In this document: positions 31,657 to 42,718 of the stretch, piece by piece | Layout of the letters: each line of letters starts with the position of its first letter | Position numbering within the stretch: the stretch's first letter is position 1 | NCBI GenBank assembly: GCA_947044365.1 | Contig: OX345650.1 | Span: 3,827,872-3,891,871, forward strand | Source: Petrosia ficiformis | Taxonomy: Eukaryota; Porifera; Demospongiae; Haplosclerida; Petrosiidae | DNA: 64,000 nucleotides | Direction: 5' to 3' | Notes under the pieces: generated by a model | Told to the model about the DNA's origin: nothing | The model's input: the letters and a program-made list of their open reading frames with translations, nothing else | The model's database searches: none | Program-made: the position numbers and the translations under genes

Positions 31657-33044
31657 TTAATTATATTTATTATCATAATCAAACGCTTCTCTCTCTGTTA
31701 TTAGTTGTCTCTCTGTGTACTCCTCAATTACAGCCTGTCGGTTGATTTCAGACGTTCCTCGCTTTGGCGATACTTATACCAACGAGATATAATGATGAAT
31801 AGAATCAAAGAGAGAACAGCTAAACATGCTTTCAGTACAATTAGCCAGTAATGAAAGTGTTGATGCAAATTTAGCAGTAGAGAACTAACCTGAAGCAGTA
31901 CATAAACTGACTGATAAGCAAATCACAGTCCAATGATCAGGCCTTGCATACTACGTGGACCCTGAGCCAAAATGAAATCAAGAGCGGAGAGGAATATCAA
32001 CTGTAGAACATGAGTGATAATTCATTAAGAAACTGTGATAAGATTAGGAATATAATTTTGAGGAACTTAACCCATAGTGTTTACTCTTCCAATGAACTTT
32101 TAGAGTGATATATAAACAACTGTCATTAAACCTAATGACAGTATGAGACCTGCTCCCATTTTGTATTAGAATACTGATCCTGTATGTGCATCAATTAAAA
32201 CATGGTCTTATAATTAACAAGTGTACTGGAATCAGTAGAACAGGTGAAATGTATTGTACATAAACACAGGTTGACTATGATGTTTTGCATAGTTCAGAAC
32301 TTTAAATATGTGTTTAACAGGATTGATATGACCAACTGGTTCTGTAGTGAAGTGACTATGACAACCACAACAACATAAACATGAATGAAATACATGTAAC
32401 TCCTAAAACAGTAGCCGTGGTAAAATATGCATAATTTTCTTTGTGCAAAGCTGCAGGAACCAGTAATCCAAAAGAAATGATAAATGGAGTTAGTAGTGTA
32501 TAGTGTCCAAACACACTCAGCTTCCAATTAGAAGCAAATTGTAATTGATCTGTTCCAAACTGTATAGCATTTGCTTCAAATAATACTAATCCAAACTGAT
32601 ATATTATATACCAGACCAACACAAGCAGGACCAAGCAATGAATAATCAACAGAGCATTTTGCGATTACAAAACATTCACCTGATTTCAAAAGTCCCACTG
32701 TTGCAGTAGATACAGTAATAACTATACCAATCAGTGCAAGAATAGTACCAACAATCATAAGTTTATATCGAGACAAGCAAACCTCACCCATTAGACCAGT
32801 AACAGGATACAGAAGATAAACAACTGCTTGAACTACTGACACAGCGATACAGAAAAGCAGGATTAACTGATAAGAACTCAAAATACAAGTAATACCCAAA
32901 ACTATGTAATAACACACTCCATGTTAAGAGAAGTAGTATTCCTTTTGAACAGACACATCCTACACAACAAGATCTACAACACCTGATACAACAACCTCTT
33001 GACTCTCTCCTGTTCAGTATAGACTGGTTCTCATCACCCTCCAT
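31657..33044 (-). pseudogene. POT-family pseudogene with internal deletion (POT-7)
   Basis: The N-terminus (MEGDENQSILNRR, eight Cys, TM1) is readable from 33044 but shifts frame after TM1, and again near NAIQFGTDQLQF. Around 32262 the sequence jumps from the TM8 region to the PVF part of the cytoplasmic loop, so roughly 350 bp including the EEVEDVKTF block are gone and the order is compressed. The C-terminal third has several stops. Multiple independent lesions make this the most decayed long copy. Confidence 0.85.
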
Positions 33045-34685
33045 TAGGCCAAGTACATGTACAACTATACTAAATTATTACTGAAATTATTACTTACATT
33101 CTTACTAGTTATAAAATTAATGGTATAAGAATTATGTTAGTAGATCTAGTACTTACATTGTAAGGGTTATATCAGGATGTTTTGTTCTTACTCACACATG
33201 AAATTATTGTATTCTGTGGTTTGTATATGTTTTATATTATTTTTAATGTGCAATACAGCTACTATGCTATCCTTATATAAAGTAATGACCCATATTATTA
33301 CTATAATAGGAAAAGTTACTATAAAAATGTTCACACCTTTTAAGATAACTATTGACATATAGGTATTGTAAAATCATTTAAACAGGGAAGGATATCAGTA
33401 GTATTATATATACAAATAAAAAAATTGATAAAAAATTGATTTATTTTTTAGCTACACTTTCCCTGGAGGGCAAAACTGAATCAGAAGTTCTGTCAAATGT
33501 ATAATTCCACATAGTAATTATAATTATACATGTATAATAATAAGGTGGTGCTTTGGTAATTAGTATATTCATTAATTTCTATACATTTCTGATAACTGCA
33601 ATACTAGATTTTTAGGTAACTTGTTCTAAATTACCAAACAAACTCTTTGCTCTAAACTTTTGAAAACCATTAGTTGAAAGACTCAAGTGTTTGGCAATTA
33701 ACAGTCCAATTTTTCTCTCATAACTGTATGTTTTAGAGTCAGAGTACATTTACACAAGAATAAAAAAATTAAAAATTTCAATAAAAAAAAAAGAAAGAAG
33801 ATGTAGGGACATCAAAACCCAAAAAGCATGCAAACAAGGTCAGGATGGTACAAACATACGAGGTTAACGTATGACCCAAAATTAAACAAACCACTTCCAT
33901 ATAACCCTACATTAGTCAGTACTTATGTAGGCCATGATGGAAGTGGTTTGTAGAGATACTTATGTTGGTAGTCATAAAAAAACAGTCAGATATCAAAAGG
34001 TATGTGCATATTAAGACTTATTTCTTAGCAGAGATTTCTCATCACTTGCATTTGAAATGTACTAGCCATTAGGGAGAGGACGCTAGCATGGTTGTAACAT
34101 GGGCATGGTCAACAAGCCATAGTGGTCTAGGGGCACAAATCCGCCAAACCATATATGGTCTCTTGTTGTTAGCATTAAAATCTGAACAAACGTGATGTGG
34201 TAATCCATACTATCCCTTGATAAAAAACATTTCGTTAAAAAAAATCATTTTGTGAATTATAGTCTACTTTCCTAGCAGGATATAACTGAATTGGAATTTC
34301 TGTTGAATGTATAGTAATGTTGCACACATTAATTATAATTATACACTTTTTAAAATATAACAGGATGATACAACAGAATGTCAGTAGATATCTAAAATCA
34401 ATATCTGTTTATTGTTGAAATCCCATATTGGTGCATCTAATATACGAATATTTAATGTGAACTAAACATAACCTCTAATTGATTGACACTTTTAACAACC
34501 AATTTACGTATTTAGTCGGCAAACAACTTTGATACCGCATTAATTGCTCTGTATTTACAAATCATGTGATAACTATATAGATGCTAAGAATTGTGTTTAT
34601 AGAATTAATCAAAAGCATTCATATCAATCACAAAAAATTAACATACAAATATTACATCAAATTATATTTCCCAAATTCTTCCTGC
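33045..34685. other. Spacer with palindromic MITE, no gene
   Basis: AT-rich non-coding DNA. A family A MITE remnant lies at 33757-33960. The plus-strand open stretch at 33177-33362 has no recognisable feature. Confidence 0.4.
33757..33960. mobile_element. Palindromic MITE, family A, degraded
   Basis: The left arm matches GATGTAGGGACATCAAAACC, CAAACAAGGTCAGGATGG and CAAACCACTTCCATATAACC. Only a short right-arm remnant (GATGGAAGTGGTTTG) remains. Its CAAGGTCAGGATG stretch is intermediate between families A and B, linking the two. Confidence 0.7.
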
Positions 34686-36442
34686 TCAATTAATAACAGT
34701 ATGGAACGAGTAATCACTCGAAGAAGTTTGTTCATCATCGTAGTCTATGTGTTTCTCTCCTATTAGTTGTCTCTCTGTGTACTCCTCAATGATAGCCTGT
34801 CGATTGATTTCAGATGATTCCTCTCTCTGACGATACTTATACCAACGAGATATGATGATGAATATGGTGAAAGAGATAACAGCTAAACAAGTATTCAGTA
34901 CAGTTAGCCAGTATTGAAAGTTTTGATATGAATGTAGTAGATAAGAAACTCCAAGTAGTACTGAAACTGACTGGTAAGCATACCACAGTCCAATGAGTAA
35001 ACCTTGCATACTACGTGGACCCTGAGCCAGGATGAATTCAAGAGCAGAGAGGAATATCAATATGAGTGACAGTCCATTAAGAAACTGTGATGCAATAATA
35101 ACTGGAGGAATATAATTCGGAGGACTTTCACTTTCATCGAATGTGGAGTGGAGGGATATATTTTCATAGGAAGTCAAGATTAAACTTTCAATGAAACTGT
35201 GGAGTGATATGTCAACAGCTGTCATTAAACCTAATGACATCACAATTAGTATGAGACCTGCTCCCATTTTGTTTAGAATAGTGATCCTGTATGTGTATCG
35301 ATTAAAACATGGTCTTATAATCAACATGTGTACTGGAATCAGTAGAACAGGTAAGATATATTGGATGTTTACCAAATAGAGAAAGTAATAGTCTAGAGCA
35401 GTTTGCCGATTATCAGAAAAATAGGTATAATAATTGCAAACAGTAAAAGATGACAAAGTATTTGGTAACAAATGGAATCCAAAGAGAGATATCAGTACTA
35501 ACAAGATTCTACCAAATGTCTTAACATCTTCCACTTCTTCAGTAGTAAATGGTCCCCCATACCTGTTCTTAGCTAGATCCAGTCTGGAAGGAACTTCTCC
35601 ATAAGTGAAACACAGGTTGACTATGATGTCTTGCATAGTTCAAAACTTTAAATACGTGTTTCACGGGATTGAAATGACCAACTGGTTCTCTAGCAAGATG
35701 TCTATGACAACCACAACAACAGAAGAGCATGATAAAAATTGATGAAATACTTGTAACTCCGAGAACAACAACAATACTACAATACGTATAACTTTCACTG
35801 TGCAAATTTAAAGCTTCAGTAACTGCTATATAATCCAACAAAAATAATAAATGGATGTATAATGTTAGTAGAGTATAGTGACCAGAAGTACCAGTTAACA
35901 AACACACTCAGCTTCTCATTAGAAGCAAATTGTAACTGATCTGTTCCAAACTGTATAGCATTTGCTTCAAATAATCCTAATCCAAACTGATATATTACTA
36001 GACCAACACAAGGAGGAACAAGCAATGAATAATCAACAGAGCATTTTGTGGTTATTCCACAACCCCCTGATTTCAAAAACTCTACTGTTGCAGTAGGTAC
36101 ATTGATGACTATACCAATCAGTGCAAGAATAGTACCAGCGATCATAAGTTTATATCGAGACAAGCAAACCTCACCCATTAGCCCAGCAACAAGATACAGA
36201 AGATAAACAACTGCTTGAACTACTGACACAGCAATGAATAGATTTAGAAAAGAAGGAAAAATTGATAAAATCTGAAAATACAAGTAATACCCAAAGCTAT
36301 GAATTAACACACTCCATGTTAAGAGAAGTAGTATTCCTTTTGAACAGACACATCCTACACAATAAGATCTACAATACCTGATACAACAATCTCTTGACTC
36401 TTCTCTCTTGTCCAGTAAAGACTGGTTCTCCTCACCCTCCAT
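34686..36442 (-). pseudogene. POT-family gene with two frameshifts (POT-8)
   Basis: Starts MEGEENQSLLDKREESRDC (dileucine-like motif present; the Cys segment reads CCIRYCRSYCVGCVC, two Cys replaced by Tyr). It is open through NAIQFGTDQLQF and FVNWYFW, then shifts near 35830. A second shift comes from an 11-bp deletion near 35608 that removes the FRSA part of the conserved loop. The C-terminal 316 codons are open, with EEVEDVKTF and EFILAQGPRSM. Both lesions are small and the rest is well kept, so inactivation is recent. Confidence 0.8.
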
Positions 36443-37237
36443 CTTGTTGAAAGGTGTAACTATACTAAATTATTACTACTGTATACTGAACAGTTACTTG
36501 TCACAACTATTGTTATTGAACAGTTAAGGTAATTTTCACGGTAAAAAAAATTCAATGAAAAAAAATTTGTGAAATTTAATTTTTGTGGACTATAATAATA
36601 TGGAAATCAATTTTTGTGGATAAGAAGTAGCAATGGAACATTTTTTAACAGTGAAATTTTCCAAATCTACGGTGTGTTTGTGTACAAATAACTTGTGAAA
36701 AAATGGAATATGACATCAGAGAGTTGATAACGTCCATTAAGATTTAGATGAACTAAATTAAACAAGTCTATATCAGAAAACAAAATATTGAATAACAAGT
36801 ACATATGCTGTAATTAAAAATTATAAATGCTATAGATATATATTATCATCAAACGGGACTATAACATTTATCATTAAAGGACTCTTAACAATCAATGGCG
36901 GACCCAGGGAGGTTCTAGGGGTTCCAGAACTCCCATAGCTAAAAGTTAATTATTATTTTCACTATAGTAAACATTTAAACAGTTTATAAACTTTGAAGTT
37001 TACTTACCACTGGCTTTAAGAAAATTTGCATATATATATGCTCATCACAACAAACATGCCTACATAGTACATAGGTGTGTTTTGTGGTGGTGAAAACATG
37101 TTCAGTAATTAATAATCAGGAATGAACCCATTTTAGGGGTCAAAAATCAAACTTTTCTTAGGTGGATGGGGGAGATTGAAGGTTTAGCAATGCAATGGGT
37201 ACATGGAAGTAACAAACTTGATTATAACTCAATGTTC

Positions 37238-37280
<43 letters not shown>

Positions 37281-37541
37281 TTCTTCCAACCATTTTTATA
37301 TTAAAAAAAATAATAATTATTACTCATCCACTCTAAACTTTTAGCACTTTTTTGCTTCTTCAAAACTTTATAAATATTTAAAATCAAGGAAGTTACATAC
37401 GGTGCTCTTATGGCTGGGTCATATAGGACCCATAAGAGGGTACCGAGCACAGATATATAGAACACTGTGCACCATTTTCAATACATCATACACACACCTT
37501 TATTCTCAGAACTCGTTTTTGATAACATTTTTGCCCTTCTT
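36443..37541. other. Spacer between UBX 3' end and POT-8, no gene
   Basis: AT-rich, with a (TA)n run at 37239-37275 and a short inverted pair GGGTCATATAGGACCC / TCTTATGG...CCATAAGAG near 37405-37440. No coding exon is supported. Confidence 0.4.
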
Positions 37542-39024
37542 TCAGCAGCTGTACGTGCTAGAGTCTATAGAATATAAACATTCAGAATTACTACTAAATA
37601 TTCATAAAACTGAAAACTATATAACAAGTTTCATAGACCAATATTATATACAAAAGAACAGTATGCATACACTGGTTTTATTTACCTGAGTCAGAAACGT
37701 GTTTACTCATCACTTGAAGATCACCAAATTTCATTGGTATTTCTTTCCCACCTAATCTATGATCCCCGCCTCCAAAAGACACTTGAGGAATTTGCTAAGT
37801 AAAAATTACTTTATGATTTAAATAAATATGGAAATTAAAAAATTAGACACAGAGATATGCCCAGGATTTCCAAGTGGAAGTACGAAAATTGATTTGTTTC
37901 ATTCATTATTGCTGTATTCATTATTGGCTTCATAAGCAATTAGTTCAAGCCATTTTATTAGCATGCTAGTTTGTACTGACCACTGCCGGCCACTGTGGAC
38001 ACATCTCTGAAAAGCTACTACAATTTCCATGCAAACAGTTTAAAATCTTCAAAAATATACATGTACAATTACCTGTTGTCCTGAAAACATTCCAGGATGA
38101 GGAGGTAAACCCATAGGACCACCAGGACGGAAAACACCATGTCCAGGAGGTTGATTAGGCCATGGTAATGGAGCAGGGGGTTGTTGGTGTAGTGCGTTAG
38201 GAGCAGGTGGTTGGTGGTGTAGTGGGATAGGGGCTGGTGGTTGTTGGTGTAGTGGGATAGGGGCTGGTGGTTGTTGGTGTAGTGGGATAGGGGCTGGTGG
38301 TTGTTGGTGTAGTGGGATAGGGGCTGGTGGTTGTTGGGACGGGTTAGAGTCAACTTTCTCCTCTTCTTCCTCTTTTGGCATGGATTGTGTAGTGTGACTA
38401 GTCTCCATAGGTTCCTCTACATCATGTGATATGTCATGTGATGTATTGTTATATCATAATTATTATGTATTGAATAATTGTAATAGTAAACAGGTATTAG
38501 TAATAATAGAATATAACATTGTTTGTGATAAAAATAGAGTAGAATCTCCCTATTCAGGAGTGTGGACACCATTGAGACCAAGTAAACTGTCCTAATTACA
38601 GAGGTTGTCCTCATTTCATGAACGAATTTATATTATAATGGCATTTTAAGTTTCCTCAAGTACAGAGGTGTCTTCATTTCATACAGCTGGAATAGAGAGG
38701 TTCCACTGCAGAGAATAACATGATTGAATGCTTGTTTTAGATTGGAAGCAAATCAAAATTTGGTTAGCTTAAACTTATTGGCTTATTGAACTTCATGTCT
38801 AAAACTGTCAACATTGATCAAAATTATACAATAACACAATTGTCAATTTATAACATGTAATAATTTGTATATACAAAAACAAAGTTTTTTTACGTACCTA
38901 AATGAGAAGAGTCTGGTATTTTAGTTGGTTGTTTACTAATCACAAGAGAAGCACTAGGACAGAGTCCAAGATCTTGTAATGTACATGTGTGTTCCTCAGG
39001 AGTGAATTCTTTATGAGGAAATGG
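37542..39024 (-). CDS. UBA-UBX domain protein, 3' half (last four exons)
   Basis: Minus-strand exons 38898-39024, 38073-38416, 37686-37794 and 37542-37564, with good splice sites and agreeing phases. The first reads PFPHKEFTPEEHTCTLQDLG then LCPSASLVI, the second half of a UBX domain; the FP-x-x-F motif that contacts p97/VCP is visible as FPHKEF. It begins in phase 0, fitting exon 5 of the 5' half at 17956 exactly. The next exon is Pro-rich (four HQQPPAPIPL units) with an acidic KEEEEEK patch. The last two end GKEIPMKFGDLQVMSKHV ... SSTYSC-stop. Its 5' half is not adjacent: to the right come 39-64 kb of POT genes and transposons. Confidence 0.75.
38190..38340. repeat. 30-bp coding tandem repeat (Pro-rich)
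   Basis: About five units of TAGTGGGATAGGGGCTGGTG plus GTTGTTGGTG, each coding for HQQPPAPIPL on the minus strand. Units at the right are identical and those at the left are diverged (PNAL, PLPW). The array is in frame, so length changes would preserve the protein. Confidence 0.9.
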
Positions 39025-39756
39025 CTATAAGAATAAAAAATTAGCAATTGATTATAAAGTACAGCTGCATATAATTATATGTAATTGTATATATAATTGT
39101 CCTTGTACATCAAAGTCCAAAGGTCACACTACTGAGCATGCACTTAAAATAGACGCATGAAAAGAAGAATTATGGAGGCTAAGAGTAATATACGTGGACA
39201 GCAAGCAGAAAAACAGAGAAGGCATAGGGCAAACAAGATGGAAACAGCAAGAGCAAGAGAGAACAGCAAAGATCAAGAGCACAACTGAGAGACAGTGCAA
39301 GGTAGAGAGAAAGAGAAGACACTCAGCAGCATGTAAGACAGTCGAGAGCAACTCAAACAGTACACAGGAGAGCAAGAGAAAATGTTAGCAATAAAATAAT
39401 CAGTAAAAAGGCTAGAACAAGAGCAAATATTATAACAGAATTTCTGTGTGTATTCACAAATGTATACAATTATGCAACATATCTAATTCAGTCTTTTATG
39501 ATCAAAATAAAATGCTATTGTAGAAATCACAACAAGATGTAAATACTATATATGTATATACAACAAAATAACCATTATAATTCATATGATACTAGCTTTA
39601 AAATACTCATTTGTTTATCATATGTAAGATATATGGTGTGTTATATATCATTGCCAAAATTCATGACACGTATTTACGCCCTCATGACATAATTTATGCC
39701 GTCACTTGAAAAAATATAACCACCTGAAATTTGGCAATGATGACACACCATAATAT
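39025..39756. other. Region right of UBX half-gene, no gene
   Basis: A purine-rich tract (39180-39390) gives long open frames on both strands without recognisable motifs; I treat these as composition effects. No UBX 5' exon was found here. Confidence 0.4.
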
Positions 39757-39868
39757 ACTGTACATGTATATAAACCAGGTGAAATACTGTACATGTATAT
39801 AAACCAGATGATATACTGTACATGTATATAAACCTGGTTATATACTGTACATGTATATAAACAAGGTC
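39757..39868. repeat. 29-bp minisatellite 3' of POT-9
   Basis: Four units of the GATATACTGTACATGTATAT / AAACCAG repeat, the shortest array of this family in the window. It ends with AAACAAGGTCATGGCTGCAT, a junction shared with the arrays near POT-2, -10 and -11. Confidence 0.85.
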
Positions 39869-40032
39869 ATGGCTGCATTCCTTTCCAGTAGTGCTTCAAA
39901 CAAGATGTGTTGTGTTAACATGTATTCATTACTTTGTACCACAAAACAGTAACTGTGAATTATATAAATTACCATTACTTTTAAAACTAGCACAAACAAA
40001 TTTATTATTGTCAACAAACTCTCACTATTCAA

Positions 40033-41745
40033 TTACTGAACCGAATGAAATGAGAAATCTCTCAAATAATTATTATATTCATCATCATCATAATCAAATG
40101 ATTCTCTATCTGTTGTCAGTTGTCTCTCTGTGTACTCCTCAATGACAGCTTGTCGATTGATTTCAGATGATTCCTCTCTCTGACGATACTTATAACAACG
40201 AGATATGATGATGAATATGGTAAAAGAGACAACAGCTAAACAAGTCTTCAATATAGTTAGCCAGTAATGAAAGTGTTGATATAACTTCAGAAATAGAGCA
40301 GGAATCTGAAGCAGTAAATAAACTGACTGGTAAGCATACCACAGTCCAATGAGTAGACCTTGCATACTACGTGGACCCTGAGCTAAGATGAATTCAAGAG
40401 CAGAGAGGAATACCAATATGAATGACATTCCACTAAGAAACTGTGATACAAAGATAAGTGGAGGAATATAATTTGGAGGACTTTCACTTTCATTGAATGA
40501 TGTGGAGAGGCATGATATATTTTCATAGGGACTCAAGTTTACACTTTCAATGAAATTGTGGAGTGATACATCAACAGCTGTTATTAAACCTAATGACATC
40601 ACTACTAGTATGAGACCTGCTCCCATTTTGTTTAGAATAGTGATCCTGTAAGTGTATCTATTAAAACATGGTCTTATAATCAACATGTGTACTGGAATCA
40701 GTAGAAAAGGTAAAATATGTTGGACATTTACATCATAGAGAAAGTGGTATAGTAAACCCCTGGTATCATAGGCTGCGAACACTACCAAAGATGTTAAAGT
40801 ATTTGGTGACAAAAGGAATCCAAACAGAGATATCAGTACTAACAAGATTCTACCAAATGTCTTAACATCCTCTACTTCTTCAGTAGTAAATGGTCCCCCA
40901 TACCTGTTCTTAGCTAGATCCAGTCTGGAAGGAACTTCTCCATAAGTGAAGGCACTACGAAACACAGGCTGACTATGATGTCTTGCATACTTCAGAACTT
41001 TGAATATGTGTTTAACAGGATTGATACGACCTACTGGTTCTGTAGTGAAGTGCCTATGACAACCACAACAACAGAGGAGCATAATAGAAATTAAAACAAA
41101 TGAAAAAACTCCCAAAATGGAAACACTTAATCCACTAAAACGAAAAAATGGATATACAATGTTAGTAGTGTGAAGTGACCAGAAGTACCAATTAACAAAC
41201 ACACTCAACTTCTCATTAGAAGCAAATTGTAACTGATCTGTTCCAAATTGTATAGCATTTGCTTCAAATAATCCTAATCCAAACTGATATATTACTAGAC
41301 CAACACAAGCAGGAACAAGAAGTGAATAATCCAAGCATTCATTTTCCTTACAAGTCTCTTCAAAGTAATCTCCTTTATTGATAACTGCCTTTGTTACAGT
41401 AGGTACAGCAATCAATATACCAAGCAGTGCAAGAATAGTACCAACAATCATAAGTTTATATCGAGACAAGCAAACTTCACCCATTACACCAGCAACTGGA
41501 TACAGAAGATAAACAACTGCTTGAACTACTGACACACCAATAAATAGATACAGAAAAGAAGAAAAAATTGATAAAAGCTGAGAATACAAGTAATACCCAA
41601 AGCAATGAATTAACACACTCCATGTTAAGAGAAGTAGTATTCCTTTTGAACAGACACATCCTACACAACAAGATCTACAACACCTGATACAACAATCTCT
41701 TGACTCTCTCCTGTTCAGTAAAGACTGGTTCTCATCACCCTCCAT
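40033..41745 (-). CDS. POT-family membrane protein, intact (POT-9)
   Basis: 570 residues, starting MEGDENQSLLNRR (dileucine-like motif kept) with eight Cys. TM1 is HCFGYYLYSQLLS. NAIQFGTDQLQF is preceded by FEA instead of FES. FVNWYFW, EEVEDVKTF and EFILAQGPRSM are present. The loop after TM3 (INKGDYFEETCKENECLDYS) resembles POT-5, while the C-terminus (RESFDYDDDEYNNYLRDF) resembles POT-2. This mix of affinities suggests past recombination or gene conversion between neighbours. Confidence 0.87.
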   Translation of the reverse strand: MEGDENQSLLNRRESRDCCIRCCRSCCVGCVCSKGILLLLTWSVLIHCFGYYLYSQLLSIFSSFLYLFIGVSVVQAVVYLLYPVAGVMGEVCLSRYKLMIVGTILALLGILIAVPTVTKAVINKGDYFEETCKENECLDYSLLVPACVGLVIYQFGLGLFEANAIQFGTDQLQFASNEKLSVFVNWYFWSLHTTNIVYPFFRFSGLSVSILGVFSFVLISIMLLCCCGCHRHFTTEPVGRINPVKHIFKVLKYARHHSQPVFRSAFTYGEVPSRLDLAKNRYGGPFTTEEVEDVKTFGRILLVLISLFGFLLSPNTLTSLVVFAAYDTRGLLYHFLYDVNVQHILPFLLIPVHMLIIRPCFNRYTYRITILNKMGAGLILVVMSLGLITAVDVSLHNFIESVNLSPYENISCLSTSFNESESPPNYIPPLIFVSQFLSGMSFILVFLSALEFILAQGPRSMQGLLIGLWYAYQSVYLLLQIPALFLKLYQHFHYWLTILKTCLAVVSFTIFIIISRCYKYRQREESSEINRQAVIEEYTERQLTTDRESFDYDDDEYNNYLRDFSFHSVQ

Positions 41746-42718
41746 TATGTAAAGTACTATACTAAATTATTACTAATAGGAAATGCCTGAAATGACCCAT
41801 GTCGTTTAATGCTATTAATAGTACATATTAACAAAATGTTATCCCATTTTCACACCCACAATTCTATCAGTTGTGTATTTGTGTTTTGGTTAATTACAAT
41901 GTAGCTATTACCTTTAAAAAATCATTATATTACTTACTATTACCGTAAACAATGTATCACTATTACTAATACCTCCAAACTCAGTGTAATATATTACTAT
42001 TATAATTATTATTATTATATTACTATATTTATATTCAATTACTATTACCTCAACATTGAGATTGTATATTACTATTAATAATACTATTACCTCAACATTG
42101 AGATTGTATATTACTATTAATATTACTGTTACTACTAATACTATTACCTCAGTTTTATAATTACCTATTACTATTACTATTACCTTGAAACAAGTAATCT
42201 TTACTATTACTATCATTATTATCCACATTTGTATTACTATTACCCCATGTCTGGAGGTCATATGACACACCATTGACTCTATGAGCTTCTCAATTGGTAC
42301 TACACATATTAACTAAATATTATCCCATTTTCAAATCCACAGTTTCATCAGTCATGTATCATTGTTTTAACTAGGAATACGTATGAGGTCAGAAGTGTCA
42401 CACTATTGATCCTAAGAGCTACTTTCTACACAGTTTGCTTTCAGGGCCAGATACCACATTCAATTATAATTACTTGTTAGTAACTCTTTGTTAATTGACT
42501 CATGGTATTCTCCTAATGACACATACATTAATCATTATTCAGACAATTTGCAGTCCATGTTTCAACATTTTATCACACAAACTTGGTTGTTTATATAAAA
42601 TGAGTTTAATATTAATATGTATTTCAAATACGAGTCGAGTGAGTGTATGAATGAGGTATAGTATGTATACAAACACACAGTACACATCAGGAACCAGAAA
42701 ATTGTGTATGACCTCTAA
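41746..42718. repeat. POT-9 upstream, with ATT/ATC-rich simple repeat
   Basis: 41930-42245 is a long irregular array of TTACTATTA, with a duplicated unit around ACCTCAACATTGAGATTGTA. After it, 42240-42380 repeats the POT upstream words seen at 41810-41890 (TATCCCATTTTCA, CACAGTTTCATCAG). The minus-strand open frame over the array is low-complexity and not a gene. Confidence 0.6.

Noticed and set aside
38069..38353. Second minus-strand frame MTLTRPNNHQPLSHYTNN...
   Set aside because: It is the alternate-frame shadow of the Pro-rich UBX exon; only the HQQPPAPIPL frame fits the splice phases.
39124..39388. Overlapping open frames on both strands, Lys/Glu/Ser-rich on plus and Leu/Cys-rich on minus
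   Set aside because: A purine-rich composition tract explains both; no start context or homology.
41914..42273. Minus-strand frame rich in Ile/Val/Tyr
   Set aside because: It is a translation of an irregular ATT/ATC microsatellite.
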